A stretch of DNA of 64,000 nucleotides from Cheiracanthium punctorium (GCA_038373885.1 JAWZYV010006201.1:496001-560000), one strand, 5' to 3'. Positions 23,380 through 37,800 are shown, numbered from the stretch's first letter. Numbers and translations: made by a program. Notes: a model not told the origin generated them from the sequence alone.

Positions 23380-25030
23380 ATCTATATCATATTTAAATGT
23401 ATCTAATATATCATATATATATATGTAATGTGTGTGTGTGTGTAGATTATAGGTGAGGCTCGAGTCCCCCCCCCAATAATTCGGGAAATTTACGCCTATG
23501 ACTAGAACGACGTTAAAACGAAAGGACTAAACTCTTTATTTCCTTTTTTATTCAATTTTTATTTTTGTTTTTCACACGCTTGATATAACCTAGAATATTT
23601 TCTCCTTAAGCCTTTTTCCCGCAGAAAGAAATAAATGTTAAATTAAATATATTATATGTACAATATAGTCATAGTTAAAATGGCTTGACCAGCATACGCA
23701 GTATTGAGTAACTGTTTATTGTTTTAAAATGAGAACAACAAAATTTGATTATTTTTGCATAAAATATTGTACCGAACAGGACGAAAGTCAAAGATTAAGG
23801 TAAATAATTTTTATTAAAAACTGCTATTTTTCTGAATATTTTTTAATTAAAAAAAACATCAATTTTTGCTTATCAGTGCATAAGCCTATAAACCTAAAAT
23901 ATCGTTTTAAAAATAGCACCCACACAGAGTTTAAGTCAAACAACCATTTTTTTAAATCGCAAATAGTGTTTCTTTTCCTAGACATCGATACTTCAATGAT
24001 GAAAATTATTCCCGATATTTTGGGGGGATTTCTCACCACTTATTTTTACTTGGCATTTTATGATTAAAGTAAATCCAAATTTATATACCAGGATGGAGCA
24101 GCTTAAGAATTATAGTGAAAAACTCGCGAAAGAATCGGGAGAGTTCGCAACTATGTCATATCATCTCTGATGTTTTATCAAATATGCGAAAAAATTAACT
24201 GTAGAATCCTCTTCCTAAGATCTCCCACGCGCTACTTTTACTCAGCCAAACAAAAACTTACCCTAACTCATATTACATTTTCTCTACTCCTGAAAATAAG
24301 GAACTATTGGTACATCTTAATTCGTTTCAGAAAGAACGTGCATTTAAGTGCATGATATGAAAAAATATTCCTGAAGTAGGAAATTAGAAATATTCTTGAA
24401 AGTCTATTTTTATTCTGGAATGGCTGGCAAAAGTAAATGAGAGAAAATAGTTTTAAGAAAAATCACACTAAATACAACTATCAATCGGAATCGTTTCATT
24501 TTTATACTAAAAGATAGAAAATTTCTCCAATCAGTTTTCATAGTGGAACATCAAATAAGAGTATTAACGGCTTGAAAAACTGATCCCTCTAATTCCCACT
24601 TAAGAAATTCCCGAATTATTTTTTTTGCTGAAATGGTGTTCTTTTAAGTTCGTAAAAATAAAAAAATTCCGAGAAATTTTATTTTTTATGTTTTTTCGAT
24701 GGTTTACCATGATTTTAAAACTGTTCTAAACATCATAAATGCAGCATTAAAAAAAATATCTTGTGGCTAGTATAAAAGCATGTATTTCCTTACATTAAAT
24801 GACAATTATCAATTCTTCTTCGGATTAAATAATATTAAAAATTGGGAAAACTTATACATTGGAGACATGTTTTCTTTGTTGACATCATCCTTGTTGCTAT
24901 AGAAATATTTTTCATCCATTAATGCTCGCATCTATGGACCCAAACTACTATTATTATTAAAGATACAATTAATAGCTTTATGACTTTAAAATTAGATTTC
25001 GAAACTTTCTCGCGAAGAAAGAAGAATTAA
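23380..25030. other. AT-rich spacer with small repeats
   Basis: Contains a (TG)n run near 23430-23444, a C-run at 23467, and a degraded CTGCCAACCTTCC-family MITE around 24000-24155. No host gene recognised. Confidence 0.5.
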
Positions 25031-25035
25031 TGGTT

Positions 25036-25152
25036 GCATATATGTTAGAGGGTTAAAAGCATATATGTTAAAGGCGTTAGAGGGTTAAAAGCATGTATGT
25101 TAAAGGCGTTAGAGGGTTAAAAGCATGTATGTTAAAGGCGTTAGAGGGTTAA
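25036..25152. repeat. 32-bp minisatellite, ~3.6 copies
   Basis: GTTAGAGGGTTAAAAGCATG followed by TATGTTAAAGGC repeats with nearly no divergence about 0.55 kb upstream of the carboxypeptidase start codon. Confidence 0.9.
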
Positions 25153-25559
25153 AAAAAATGTACTGTAATTAGTTTATTTCATAAATCAAACAGAGTTGTC
25201 ACATTCTCCGGAATATATAATTAACCCCTTTCCGCAAACAGCAGTTTTTCTTTAATATTTTCTTTTTAACTTAGGAGAACCCACACTCTGGCTTTCGAAA
25301 TGTTGTGATAATTTAATAAAAATGTTCCTGTTTTAGATAAGTGGTTAGTTATATTTCGGAGCAGCTCGCAATTGTGAAAAAATACGTCTTTTTGGAATTG
25401 CAGTCTAAAATTGGACGAAAATCACTTCTGAAACGCACGTAAATTCAAAATTCCAATGTCCAAGTAAACTTTTCCAGCAGGACTCACCTCTAGAGAAGAA
25501 ACTCGAAAACACCAAAAACCTGCACAGCTTTACTCTCACTCTCCAAAACCCGCATACTT

Positions 25560-25707
25560 TCTTTCTTTTTTATATTTTTTTATGGGTTGACTTTTTTTTC
25601 CGGAATGTTTTTGCATCGAAAGTCGTCCAGAGCTTGCCACGCGACTGGCCAGAAGAAGAAGCGTTTGAACTCTCAAGGTGAGAACATCAGATCGTTTTTT
25701 CCGGAAG
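25560..25707 (+). promoter_or_regulatory. Probable 5' UTR and core promoter of the carboxypeptidase
   Basis: A T-rich stretch with TTTTTATATTTTTTTATG (about 25567-25584) could act as a TATA-like element. It is followed by more GC-rich sequence (25610-25707) leading into the start codon. The transcription start is not fixed by sequence, and an additional upstream non-coding exon cannot be excluded. Confidence 0.35.
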
Positions 25708-25820
25708 ATGGCACGGCAAAGTACCTTGACCCTGGCGCTTCTCGCTCTCTGTGTTCTCGCCTTCGCTAGCCGCTGCGCCGTGTGCCACAATTTTGCCGAA
25801 ACCCCTCGGCATTATGTCGG
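25708..25820 (+). CDS. Carboxypeptidase exon 1: start codon and signal peptide
   Basis: The ATG lies in the context CCGGAAGATGG. It is followed by a basic residue, then a Leu/Ala-rich hydrophobic run (residues 8-19) and an Ala/Ser/Cys cleavage region, the form of a secretory signal. The exon ends in GTCGG|GTAAGT with two bases of codon 38 left over, which exon 2 completes as Gly. Local GC is higher than in the flanks, as expected of a coding first exon. Confidence 0.88.
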
Positions 25821-28800
25821 GTAAGTCAAATGATTGTGTTTTCTTGTAAGAGCCGATCATAAATGATGCCACATAGTTTATGAACTAACTCCCTTCTCAC
25901 CCACACACACACTAGTGTCGGTACACACTAGTGTCAAACCTCGCTAATACATCACATCATCATAACTGCCAACCTTCCCGATTTTTTCGGGAAATTTCCC
26001 ACCATTAATTTTTATTTAGCAATTTATTGTTAGAATAACGCCAAAACTTTAATCAAAAATAAAACTGTTTAAAAATTGTGGTGGGAAATCTCTCAAAGAA
26101 ATCAGGAAGGTTAACAGCTATGCATCACAATCGAGGTTATTTAAAAATGACTTACTAAGCGGAGTTTATGTTAAATGCAAAACGAAATTCTAATATAATT
26201 AGTGTGCTTATAATTAACATTTTACAGACTGAAATCAGATATATTCTAAATTAGTTTTTTGTATATTGTGCCTTCTAATGCGTTAATTAAAGGCTATTAG
26301 TCACTTAACGGTGGGGGGAGGGGTTGTATCCCCCAATTTTCACTATGTTCCCAATTGGGAACATGGGTCATTTCTGGCTATACTTTTAGGGACTACACTT
26401 TGACTAAACTTTTTTGGGTAGTTTAAAAAATAACTGAAATATTAAGAATAAATGAAAGATTTTTAAATTTAAGTAAAGATATGAATTAAGCTTGAAGAGG
26501 GAGGGATGTGTATCAACATAGCTCCGTAAAAATGTATGAAAATGGCTATTTTATGATTTTTTTAATCCAGTTTCCCACTAATGATATAAATGCAAATTCT
26601 ATTTCAAAAATAAGTAATATTTTAGCTATACCTGCTAATTCTTTCAAGTCAGTATTGATAGAATTTAATTTTTCAATAAATTTTTAATTTAATGTTCCCA
26701 ATTGGGAACATTGGCCCTTAAAAGATTAACTTATCGGGTTGTTTGGAAAGATCATTTCGTTTTTTAAAAATATGAAGGAACCCATATGTCGAGCTTTGAG
26801 GCGTTTCAAATGATCATGAATGGTCGAATTCGATCAATTTAATCTGTCTGCGATCTCACGAGTTATATTTCGCCGGTTTTCATCAATTAATGCCTTCATT
26901 GTGCCTTCATTTTCTTCATCAATTGGCGAACATCGAAATTGCAGGATCAAAATTTTGAAAACCAGTTTTGGCACTGGCGTTCTCTAAATACCTACGCACT
27001 AATGTGCTACATATTAAAAGCGTATCATAATCCACACGTCTTCCCTTATTCCATTAGGTTGGAAAATGTATTATTATTCATGACTGTACCGTATTTTCTC
27101 CCTTGTTCCATGAAACAGAACCTTGGAATCGAAATCTATCTTAAAATCACTTACTGAAACTGTTTTACTATCTTCGCCAAGCATATTCCAACGGTACTTC
27201 ACAGTTTTAAATACTATTTGGAATGTGTATCATAATACATGAGCGTGCCGTTTTTATTTTTCGTGGGTTGATTTCTACTTCAACGCCCCAACTCACGATA
27301 ATGTAGCGATGATTAAACATATGCAGTTACAACGACGATTTTTGTATTTATGTGGCAATTGTAATTTAGAATTAAAATGGCGATTTGGAACAACCTGTAA
27401 ATACAGCATTCCGTTACATTTTTATTTATTTTGGGTTGCCAATTAATGTAGTTTAAATAATTGTCTTCAAATTCCTTAACTAGTGCGTTTATCACTAATT
27501 TGCTCACTTTAGTTTTCATGTAGTTGTTTAGGGAGCGTTGAAACTTGTGCATAACTCCTAGAGACCCATGACTTCAAAGCTCGCCAAAGTGCGGGGAATT
27601 TTTAGGTTGGCGAAAGTAGGGGCGTTAAAATAGAATCAACTCTTTCTTGAACCATAAAGTGCATCTTTGGTATCCAAATCTATCTTAACCTACGCCTATT
27701 GATACTGTTTTAAAATCTTCGCCAGGAATATTCGAACTATAGGCATATTCCAACTATATCTCGTAGACATTTTAAATACTGTTTGGAATGAGCATCATAA
27801 TCCATGAATGTATCGTGTTTTCCTTCTTTGTTCTATAAAACACTTCTTCGGAATAGAAATCTATATTAAAATCGCCTACCAAAACTGTTTAACAATTTTC
27901 GCCAGGCATAGTCAAACTACACTTCACCTCAGGGGCGTAGCCAAGGTGGGGGGGGGGTTAAGGGGGGTCATAACCCTCCCCCATGAGGAATTTTTTGCCA
28001 TACAAAATGTATATTCTTCACTACATTGTCACACCCACACAGCAGTCGTAACCCCTCCCATGAAAAATATCTGGCTACGCCCCTGCTTCACCTTTATAAA
28101 TACCATTTGGAAAGTGTATCATAATCTATGATGTGTGCCGCATTTGTCTTCACTGTTCTATAAAACACTTCTTCGGAATTAAAATCTATATTTAAATCGC
28201 CTACTAAAACTATTTTAGAATATTCGCCATGCGTTTTCTAACTATACTCAAAATATATTTATAATAAATTGTCGCGTTTTGGCACCCAGTTTAGCGATCA
28301 TTTATCAAAAATTGCAAACCTTGTGCGACTTTCAACATTTTATTAACGCCTCCCCCCCCCCCTCCACGTTATCTTGGCAAACATATTTGAAAGTGACTCG
28401 ACTCGTTAATTGTACCAAAATCGTGTCTACACAAAAAGCAAGGTTGAAATTAATAGCACTCTGGTACTAAAAAAACAAAACAGAAACTTGATATGAAAGT
28501 TGTTTTAGCTCCGATTCTAAAGATACCCCTATAACTTTGAAACATGAACGGAATATACTAACTACCACTTTTTGTAAACAGTAAGTTTTTAAAAATTTTG
28601 TGTATATATGCTCCCATACTGAATAGACCCTCCAACATGTCATCTAGGTCTCGCACAATGACACCTAGATCAAACTGGAGGTAAGACTTTTACAGTTAGG
28701 AACTCCTAGAATCGTACTTTTTCAGTCAGTCAGTCCCATACTGAATAGACTAATTTTTCTATTTTGCAGCTCAAAAATTACTGTTCCAAAAATGTAATTA

Positions 28801-31800
28801 ATTCTATTCCGTACTGTTGGCAGCCATGCATTCCCAAATTCTGGTTATTTCGAAATAACTTCAAAATTTTAATCCGCTGATTTTAAATGTTTCAATTTTA
28901 ACTGGGCTGTTAAAATCAGTCAGGTTTTTTAGCGGCGACATAACTTGTCACGGCGAGGCACTTTTCAAATGTGTCAAAACGGTGCATTGCACGCGGGGGG
29001 ATAAGATGTTTAAAGTCGCCAAAGTTTGCAATTTTCGATGATTTATCGCCAAGTTTGGCGCCAAAAAATGTCTTCAAAATTGAACCGAGCTTGGCGATAA
29101 CTTCAAAATTTGGCTAGATACTGGTGAACGCGACAGTTTATTACAAAGGAGAAGAACATTTGGAATATGCCTGGCGAATATTGTAAAATAGTTTTAATGG
29201 GCGATTTAAATATAGATTTCAATTCCAAAGAAAGGTTTTACGGAACAGGGAAGTAAAATACGGCACACTCGTGGCTTATGATACACTTCTTTTCCAAATA
29301 GTATTTATAAAGCTGAAGTATAGTTAGAATATGCCTGGCAAAGATTGTAAAACAAGCGATTTTAATATAGATTGTAAAGCAAGCAATTTTAATATAGATT
29401 TCGATTCCAAAGACATGTTTTATGGAACAAGGTAGAAAAATACGGCACACTCATGAATAATGATACACTTTTCAAATTAATGTTATTCCATTACGGAAAA
29501 AGAAACTAGGGATGATAAATAGGGATGATTCAAGGATTATGATATGATTTAATATGTAGCACATTAGTGTGTATTTAAAATATGAAACTGTTTCACACTT
29601 TCAATTAATACATCTACACATCCTCTTTTCTTTTGCCTCCACATCGATGTCTTACGGTTGTTGACGCATCACTAGTAGGTGTTCATCCACTGCCTCCTAG
29701 ACATAGAAAGCCTAACCGCTGCTACGTCACCAAGCCTCTACGTCGCCAACTGGCCTTCTAAAGGTGACGTCATCACAGATTTAATTTCATAAAGTAAAAC
29801 TATTCGAAATTTCTGGTGAATTTATTCTCTCATAACAACATTTTAATGAATTGACATAGAAAAATTAATATTACAAAAAAGAGCAGTTTTTATCTGTAAC
29901 TAATTATATAATATAATAAGGGAGTAAATCACAATGAATTGTTTTCTGTCACGAACGTATTTTAATTTTTATCTTTCACCTCAGATACTTTTTAATATTT
30001 GTATCATTCACCAGAAATAGATTTACTTTATGAGAATGAAAGTGTGGTGACGTCATTATTCGAAGGCCTAATGATGACGTCGAAGCTTCAGCGCTCAGGT
30101 CTTCTGTATCTAGGTGGCAGTGGTTCAACAGCAATTTCCTATAGCACACCCACTACTTTAGCAGATGTTTTACATGAAATTGACCAAAGTTAGCGGCGAC
30201 AACCGGTGTCAGTTGACTGACTGACTGACTGACTGACTGAGGTCTAGCTTCTCGGAGTGCCAGCGCAGCGCGCGTACCTACAGTATGTAATGTTAGGGAT
30301 GTTATTGTTGTGGATGTGCGTAGATAGCAGCGAAGCTGCCTGTATCAGTACAGAAAGTCATTTTTCTGGATGTTGGGTGTGCATGTCGACCCTTCCTCCC
30401 CCCGCCATAGGTGGTCTTCACAGGAAGGGTTGCTCGACGTGTGTGGCGTGTACGGGCTTAAGGTTGATCTTGAAGGGCATGGAGAACAGCCTTGGGGCGT
30501 TTTCTATGCTGTGGGTCCGACGGCTCATAATCTGGTAGAGTGGCAATAATTTCGTTAGGAACGTTTCGTATGTTCCTGTAGAATCTCTTGGAGATTTTCA
30601 GTAAGTGGTGCTTGAGGGTCTTCATACAGAGGTCTTTGAGTATGATGTTGTTGGCAAGTAGTGGGTGACCGTAACGGATGGTTCGTAGAAATTTACTTTC
30701 CTTTGCCACTAGGGCTTTGATGTGGGTGTTTGCCGCATAGGCCCACACCGGGGCAGCATATGTGGCCAATGGTCTAACAGTGGCTTTGTATAAAAGCACT
30801 TTGTTCTGTGTGCTGAGTTTGCGCGTATATATGAGGCTGGAGATTCTCTGGAAGGCTCCGGTCATCTTGCCTCTGGTTCTGTTTATGTGCTTCTTCCAAG
30901 TAAGCAGTTTGTCAATTTCGACACCAAGATATGGTGCGCTATCAGCCCATTCCAGTACCGTGTTGTCGACATGTAAACGGGAGGGTGGGAATTTCCTTCC
31001 AACGGAGAGTGCCTTGCATTTGGATGGGTTTAACTTTATTTTCCAATTCCGCATCCACAACTCAAGTTGGTTAATGTGGTGTTGGAGATTCGTGTGGAGC
31101 GTTCTTGCGTTCTTGGCTCTGCCGATGATAGCAGTGTCATCCGCATACAAGGCAATATCAGTGGTTTGGTTTCTGGGTATGTCGTTTACATAGAGACTGT
31201 AAAGGGTTGGGCCTAGGATTGAACCTTGTGGCACTCCACTCTTGATGGGAAAGTTGTCCGAGACAGCATCTTGTATTCTGACCGAATAGCTGCGTCCCTG
31301 TAGATAGTTGTAAAGGAGATGGACAAGAGAGTCTGGCACGCCCATACCGAACAGTTTGTAAATGAGTCCGACGTGCCAGACTTTGTCGAATGCCTTTGAA
31401 ATGTCGAAAAGGACAATCGCCACACTGTCTTTAGCTTGGACGGCTTCAGTCAGATGTTCGACTACCCTGAGGAGTTGATGTGTAGTACTATGGCGACTTC
31501 TAAAACCAAATTGTTCTGGTATCAGAATACTGTTGCTTTCGAGGTGAGTGGCGAGACGGTTCAGTATGACCCTTTCCACAACTTTGCCAAGTCCGCAGAG
31601 CAAACTGATAGGTCGGTAAGATGTTGGGTTAGTGAGATCCAAGCCTTGTTTTGGAATAGGGCAGATAATAGCTTTTTTCCAAGTTTCAGGGTAGTATTGA
31701 AGCTTCAAGATAGCATTTGTGATACTGGTGAACCGGAGGATGGTCTTGGCCGGTAGGTTTTGAATGACCGTATTGGAGATTTGATCATGCCCAGGGCACT

Positions 31801-34800
31801 TTTTCTTTTTTAATTTGGCGATGATGTCGATAATTTCTGAGGGTAGGACACCTTCGATGGGGATCGTGGGTGGGGTTCGAAGACGAGAAGTAACTTCGTT
31901 CTCAATATCAATATCGGAGAGTAGACTGTTAGTAAACTGTTCCTGATAAGCGAGTGCAATAGCGTTGGCCTTATCCTTGTTGTAAAGAGCGTATGAATTG
32001 CCCTTACGAATAGGCGGGAAGTCAGTCCTTTTCGTGGTGAGCTTTTTCACCGCTCTCCAGACCGAGGAGTCTTCAGTTGTTAAGGTGGAAAGGTGGTCGG
32101 CCCAGGCTTGCTGCTTGTGATTACGTATGGCTGTGCGAGTTTCAGCTTGTAGGCGTTGGAACACCACACGATCCGCGGGGTACCTGCTCCGTTGGTAGAT
32201 CTTACGGGCTTGGTTCCGTGCGTGAATCATCAGACGGATGTCCGGGGGCAGGTAGGTAGTGAGGTGGTCCATGGCGGGACGAGAGGCTGCTTTAAGTGCT
32301 TTGTTAATGTCCTGAGTCAGTAAAGAGACCTCATCATCAATGTCATTGATGCTGTTTATCCGGGGCAATCGGAGAGGGTCGCTGATGAGGTGACTGGCAA
32401 AGCCGGTGTCAGTTGAGCGCCGGAACTAAAGTTCTATTGAAATTTTCTGTTATACTTTTCTGGTGCTTCTAAAATTCCAAATATATAACATAAATTATTT
32501 TTTTATGTAGCGCTTTTAATATATGGCATGTTACTATGTATATTTAACTATGTATATTTAACTACGTATTTAATTACGCATTACTACGTATATTTAAAAT
32601 ATGAAAGTGTTTGAGATTTTTAAAATCAATTAATTAATTTTTTCGCGTCTGCTAAATGTGATTGTGGAACTGACATGCTGAATAAAAAGTGTAAGACGAA
32701 TTCAGCTTCAGAATCTATATTGTTCTCGCATCTGATGGTGGCCGCACTGAGCATTTGCTACTTTCAATAATTTTACAATGACATTTTTATTTCTTTTTCC
32801 CAAAATACTTGCATCTTCTAAATTTTTGTAACTAAAGCCGTTTGAAGTTCAATATTAATTTGCAATCACTAGTAAATTACACCTGTTGCGTAAGAAAATT
32901 ATAGACGTACAATCTGAAGGCAATACTCGATTACCCAATTTAATAATTTTAATAATGAACATCACTTAAGTTACTGTAAGTTAATTCCACTCAAAGCAGT
33001 CTGTACAAGGTGTCCCATAAATGCTGCAACCAAATTCTAGGAGCGGTAGGGCACATCATAAGTAATAAGAATGCGTGTTCGGAAACATCGTTTGCCCATA
33101 GCTGCTAGTAATCACTTTGGAAGAAGTGTTGAAATAAAAGGGAGCTTTCCGACCATGGTTCTTTCACATAAAGCATTTGACTAAAATTGATAGTTTAAAA
33201 ATTCTATTTCGTTTAACTGATGAAATTCTAACCAAAGACAAACCTAAATGTGAATAAAAATTGGTTAAGAAATTAGACGAACACTTCAAAGCTTTTCTAA
33301 ATGGGATTATTAACAGATAAAGGAAAACAGGCCCGTAGTCAGGATTTTCTTTCGGGGAGGGGGGGGGGAGGCTCAAATATTTAACTATCATAACTTAAAT
33401 ATAGGTATCACGGGGTCCCTGTGGAGTGCAAGAAATAGGCTCCCCCACCCTCAACTACTGGCAAGACTTAGTGATCATTTTTTAAAAATATACTGAAAAC
33501 GTTTAGTATTTCAATACTAAGATGTCTGAAAGACTGAAATAAGACTTCCCTAGGAGTGCACTAACACCCCCGTTCCCGGCCCACCTTTAAAAGTACTCAT
33601 GTAAGGAGCCTAAAGACTATATATGAAATTCATTATCATTAGGTAAACCATTGAAATCCTGGAAAAGAAATATAATAGTCCGAAATTTAGTTTAAGAAGA
33701 GGCGAGAAGAAATCTCCCTCTTTGTGCATTTTCAAGCTTTTATACTTTTTTTTTTTTATAAAAAGAAACGAATTGCTATTCCCAACAGTATTATGTGCTT
33801 CTTACTGCCTAAACACATCAGGAACACACTTTCCTTGCCGATAATGAATCATGCTCATATTTCTAACTTAATACAGATGTAGCATTTTTTATAACAGATA
33901 TCAAAAGGACTAGTTAAGGATATTTGCGTACTACAGTAATACTACAACACTTCATTTTAAAATTTTTACTTGAGGATAATGAATATCTTTAAAATTCAAA
34001 AAATAGTAGCGATTTGTAAATTTTTAGAACTAATTTAAAAATGAATAAACAGTCTGAATTTTTAAAAGCAAGGCAAATTTTATTAATGGTTAAAAGTAAG
34101 TAAAGAAAGTTTTTATTTGCAATAGAAAGATGGGGATTTTGGGGGGGGGGGGTTAGCGATGACTTTTCTCTGTAAATTGATAGTGTGACTGAGAAGGTTT
34201 TGAGGCGTTTCGACCTTTAACCCCATAGTTTTTTTTATGAGTATTAACTTGTACGTGGGTATATTTCGGGTGTCTATTCCTCCCTTCCCCAGGCCCCACC
34301 ATGGCCAAATACATGACACTAAACATAGTAGACGGCTGTGGTGTGAAGGTCCCGCTTTCGGGATTACCACGAGGCTATCACTCTAACGGTCTGGAGTTTT
34401 GGTTGGTTTTCTGCAAATAAAACGTGAATAAGCGTTAGAACCCCTTAAAAAAGTCCTCCAGCCAAAGTACCCCCGTAGACAGATATCCCTCGTGTAGGCT
34501 TGCCATAACACAAAACACGCACACCTCCCCCCCATTCAGACAGACAAGCAGCTTGGCTGGCTTACATACGTAAAATTGTTATTTCTGCAAAATTTTTAAA
34601 GCCTTCAAGGCAAAATGTGCATTTAAACACAGTTCTTTTTTCTAAAAATATACTATACTTGTAAAATTATTTTAAATACTGTGTGGTGGAGGGTGTGTGT
34701 GTTAGAAACACGCCATTAAAAGTACTTTTATCGGGGGCACCCATATCAGACTGCCAAACATTTTAAGGCTAAAATAAAACGATCAAATTCCCTATACTAC

Positions 34801-37800
34801 AAAAACTTTCAGTATAGCAAATGCTGGGCGAGCAAAGTCTCCTTCATAAAAAAATAATATCTTAATAGTGTGTGCTTTTTTCAGCCTCTCGCTAACTTAT
34901 GGCTGCGTTCTCCAAAAATTTCATGTTTTAAAATGTATTAAGATTTTTTGCATATCCATTTTAGGTCAGTGCTTTTACCCAAAATAAAACTCATTTTTTA
35001 AAAACAGGAGTTGAAAATTTCACTGATTTTTCAAACGCACTAAAGAAAAAAAAAATCAGTAGTCTCAAAACGTTTCCCGAGTCGTTTTCGCCCCCATATT
35101 TCCAAAATTACATGGTAAGTACGTATAACTGGGTAGATTGTGGGTAATGGAGCCCCTTGGAGTCCCCTCTCTTGTGAGGCCGCAGGGACTGCAGCCCCTG
35201 TTTACCTAAATCCGGCCCTGTATATAAACATGCATATTTGAACCTTCAAGGGGGGGGGGCGAACCCATCAAGCCCCCTCCCCTTCCCGGCTACGTGCCTG
35301 AAGGAAAACGGTGCTTAAAACATTGCTATGTCATTCTGAATCCGTATACCTCCCTTAGAAGTTTTTTGCATCCTTTATGGGGCACCCTGTATAAACAAGG
35401 ATTGAAGCAGCTCAATTTCAGCATCTTTGAAAATATATTCACTTGTTCATTACAGGTACTCTGTGTTCAGAATGGTCCCTACAAATGAAGAAGAGCTGAT
35501 AATTCTCAAGTCCCTTGCCGAGAAAGAAGAATTTAGAGTAAGTGTATTCTCACTCTGAAAGTGCGAATATTCTGAAAAATAACTTTTCCTTATTCCCTTC
35601 ATAAAGTATCGTTTTGGTAATCGATATGCAGCTTATTCCGTTAAGACTGGACACTCAGATTCTTCGTGAGGAACACATAACACTAAGTGCGAACTTTCGA
35701 TTTGACCAGATTTTTTATAACTGGTTCTTGATCTGTAGTTGAAAAATATAAAATTACCTAGATGCGAACTTTAAAAATTTCAAATTCTTAATGTAAAGGA
35801 ACTGTTTAAAAATTGTGGTAAAAAAATCTTCTGATAAAATCGGAAGAATTGGCAACTATACATGAGTACAGTGGAATTTTGACTTACGCGCAGGATTCGT
35901 TCCAAGACCTTCGCGTAATCGAAAATTTAGCGTTGTGAAATATGTATAGATACGGCTTTTTCTAAACGCCTTTACAATTATTTTAGGCACATAAACAGCC
36001 TTTAAACTATTTTAAACCATTCCCTAACTACGTAAAAAACAATCATTTTATCATTCCCTAACTATATATCACTATTTCCTGCATAAAGTAATGAATAAAA
36101 TCTGTCTTTAAAAAAGCAGTGTTTTTCAACATAATACTGTACAGAATAGTAAATATCCTACATTAATGATCAGTTGGAGAGAGAAACATAAAGTACAGTA
36201 CTGCACTTGCGGTATGCAGTAATAATAATAAAGTGCAGCACTTATTTAATAATATTGGCGTAAAATCTCGTTGTGGGTGAGTAAGTCACGTTAGCGCTGA
36301 GATGCGTTACCCGTAAAAACTCTCGAAATCATTTCCCGTAGGATAGATCACAGTATAGCCACCACCTTCTAGATACAGAAGGCCTGAGAACAGAAGCTTT
36401 TACGTCATTAGTAGGTCTTCTAAGATGACGTGATCACAGTTTTCGTTCCACAAAGTAAATCTATTTAAAAATTCTGGTGAATGATTAAAACTTAGAACCT
36501 AAGAAACCTTTAACCTAAGAAAATATCTTAGGTTAAAGATAAAAATTAAAAAAAAACCTTTCTGATAAAAAATCATTTATTATGATCTATTTCTATACCA
36601 TAGTTATAATTTCCTATTTGTCGTAAAATTAAATTTTCTATCTTAAATCATTAAAATATTTTATGCGAGAGTAAATTCACCACAAAATTTGAATAGTTTA
36701 ACTTTGTGAAAATAAATGTGTGATGACGTCATTTTAGTGGACCTAGTGATGGCGTAAAAGTTTCTGTTCTCAGGCCTTCTATATCTAGGAGGTGGTGGTA
36801 TAGCGCGAGTCACTGTAATGTCCAGAGAACCCGATGTTTTTCGGAGATTTCCCACCACAATTTTTAAACAGCTCTATCTTTAATTAAATTTTTGACGTTT
36901 TATTAACCATGAACACTGATATGCAAAAATTACTGATGGAAAATCTCCCGAAAACATCGGGAAGGTCGGCAGCTATGTTTACAGTACATCTACGTACGAC
37001 TATAAATTTTCGAGAAATATGAGAAAGAAAAGCAGTGATGTGACTTCTGGTGCAAGAAAGATCTATTAGAAACACGAACACTAGCTGCAGTATCAGGTAG
37101 GGTTTAATCGATTTTATGGCCACCACGCTCACCAGATCTGACAGCTTTGAATTTTTTCCAATGAGGACGTTTGAAGAAATTAATCTATCGAGAATGAGTC
37201 AGAACGAAAAGTTACAAGTTATTTAGTCCCCCCTCCTTTCATGCTGCATGTACATTTGTGGACACCAGGTTGACGCAGCGTACTTGACCCGTCAGCCATT
37301 ACACGACACCCGCATTTTATGTTGCCTTATTTTGACACGCTGCATTTTTTACAAACATGTACAGTGGTCGCCGCTTAATTGGATCACGATCGTGCCATCG
37401 ATTTTGATCCAATATAGAGGCTGATTCGAAAAAGCGGCGGTTTTGAATGAGGCTTTAAAAAGAATGATTCCGTTCTGTTTTCTGTGATTGATTCGATAAA
37501 GCGGCTGATTCAATTAACCAGTGATCCAAATAAGCGGCGACCACTGTATAGTGATACATGATCCTCTATATAATGCTACTTTCTTCATGTGTATGCAGCA
37601 CAGCTGAAAACTTTTCGGTTTTTTTTAGTAGACTTCTCCCCACAACTTTTATATAGTTTTATTTTACATGATAAATTTAATTAATTGCAACCTGGTTTCA
37701 AAAATAGAAAATTAATATTAACTCCTTTAAATGTAATGCAATTAATTCTCTTCCCCAACAGTAGAAAGCAGTTTAGAAACCACTACGTACATAACAATAG

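Larger units (their letters stand above)
33006..35389. mobile_element. CAGGGTG-type TIR element, copy 3, split by a hAT insertion
   Basis: CAAGGTGTCCC after TA at 33004 and CACCCTG before TA at 35390. Body sequences CTTTCCGACCATGGTT and GGTTAAGAAATTAGACG match other copies. The 1973-bp insert at 33328-35300 leaves about 400 bp of element. Confidence 0.75.

Noticed and set aside
30762..31756. Plus-strand reading frames of 106-143 codons
   Set aside because: They lie antisense to the intact LINE reverse transcriptase and mirror its codon structure; no independent similarity.
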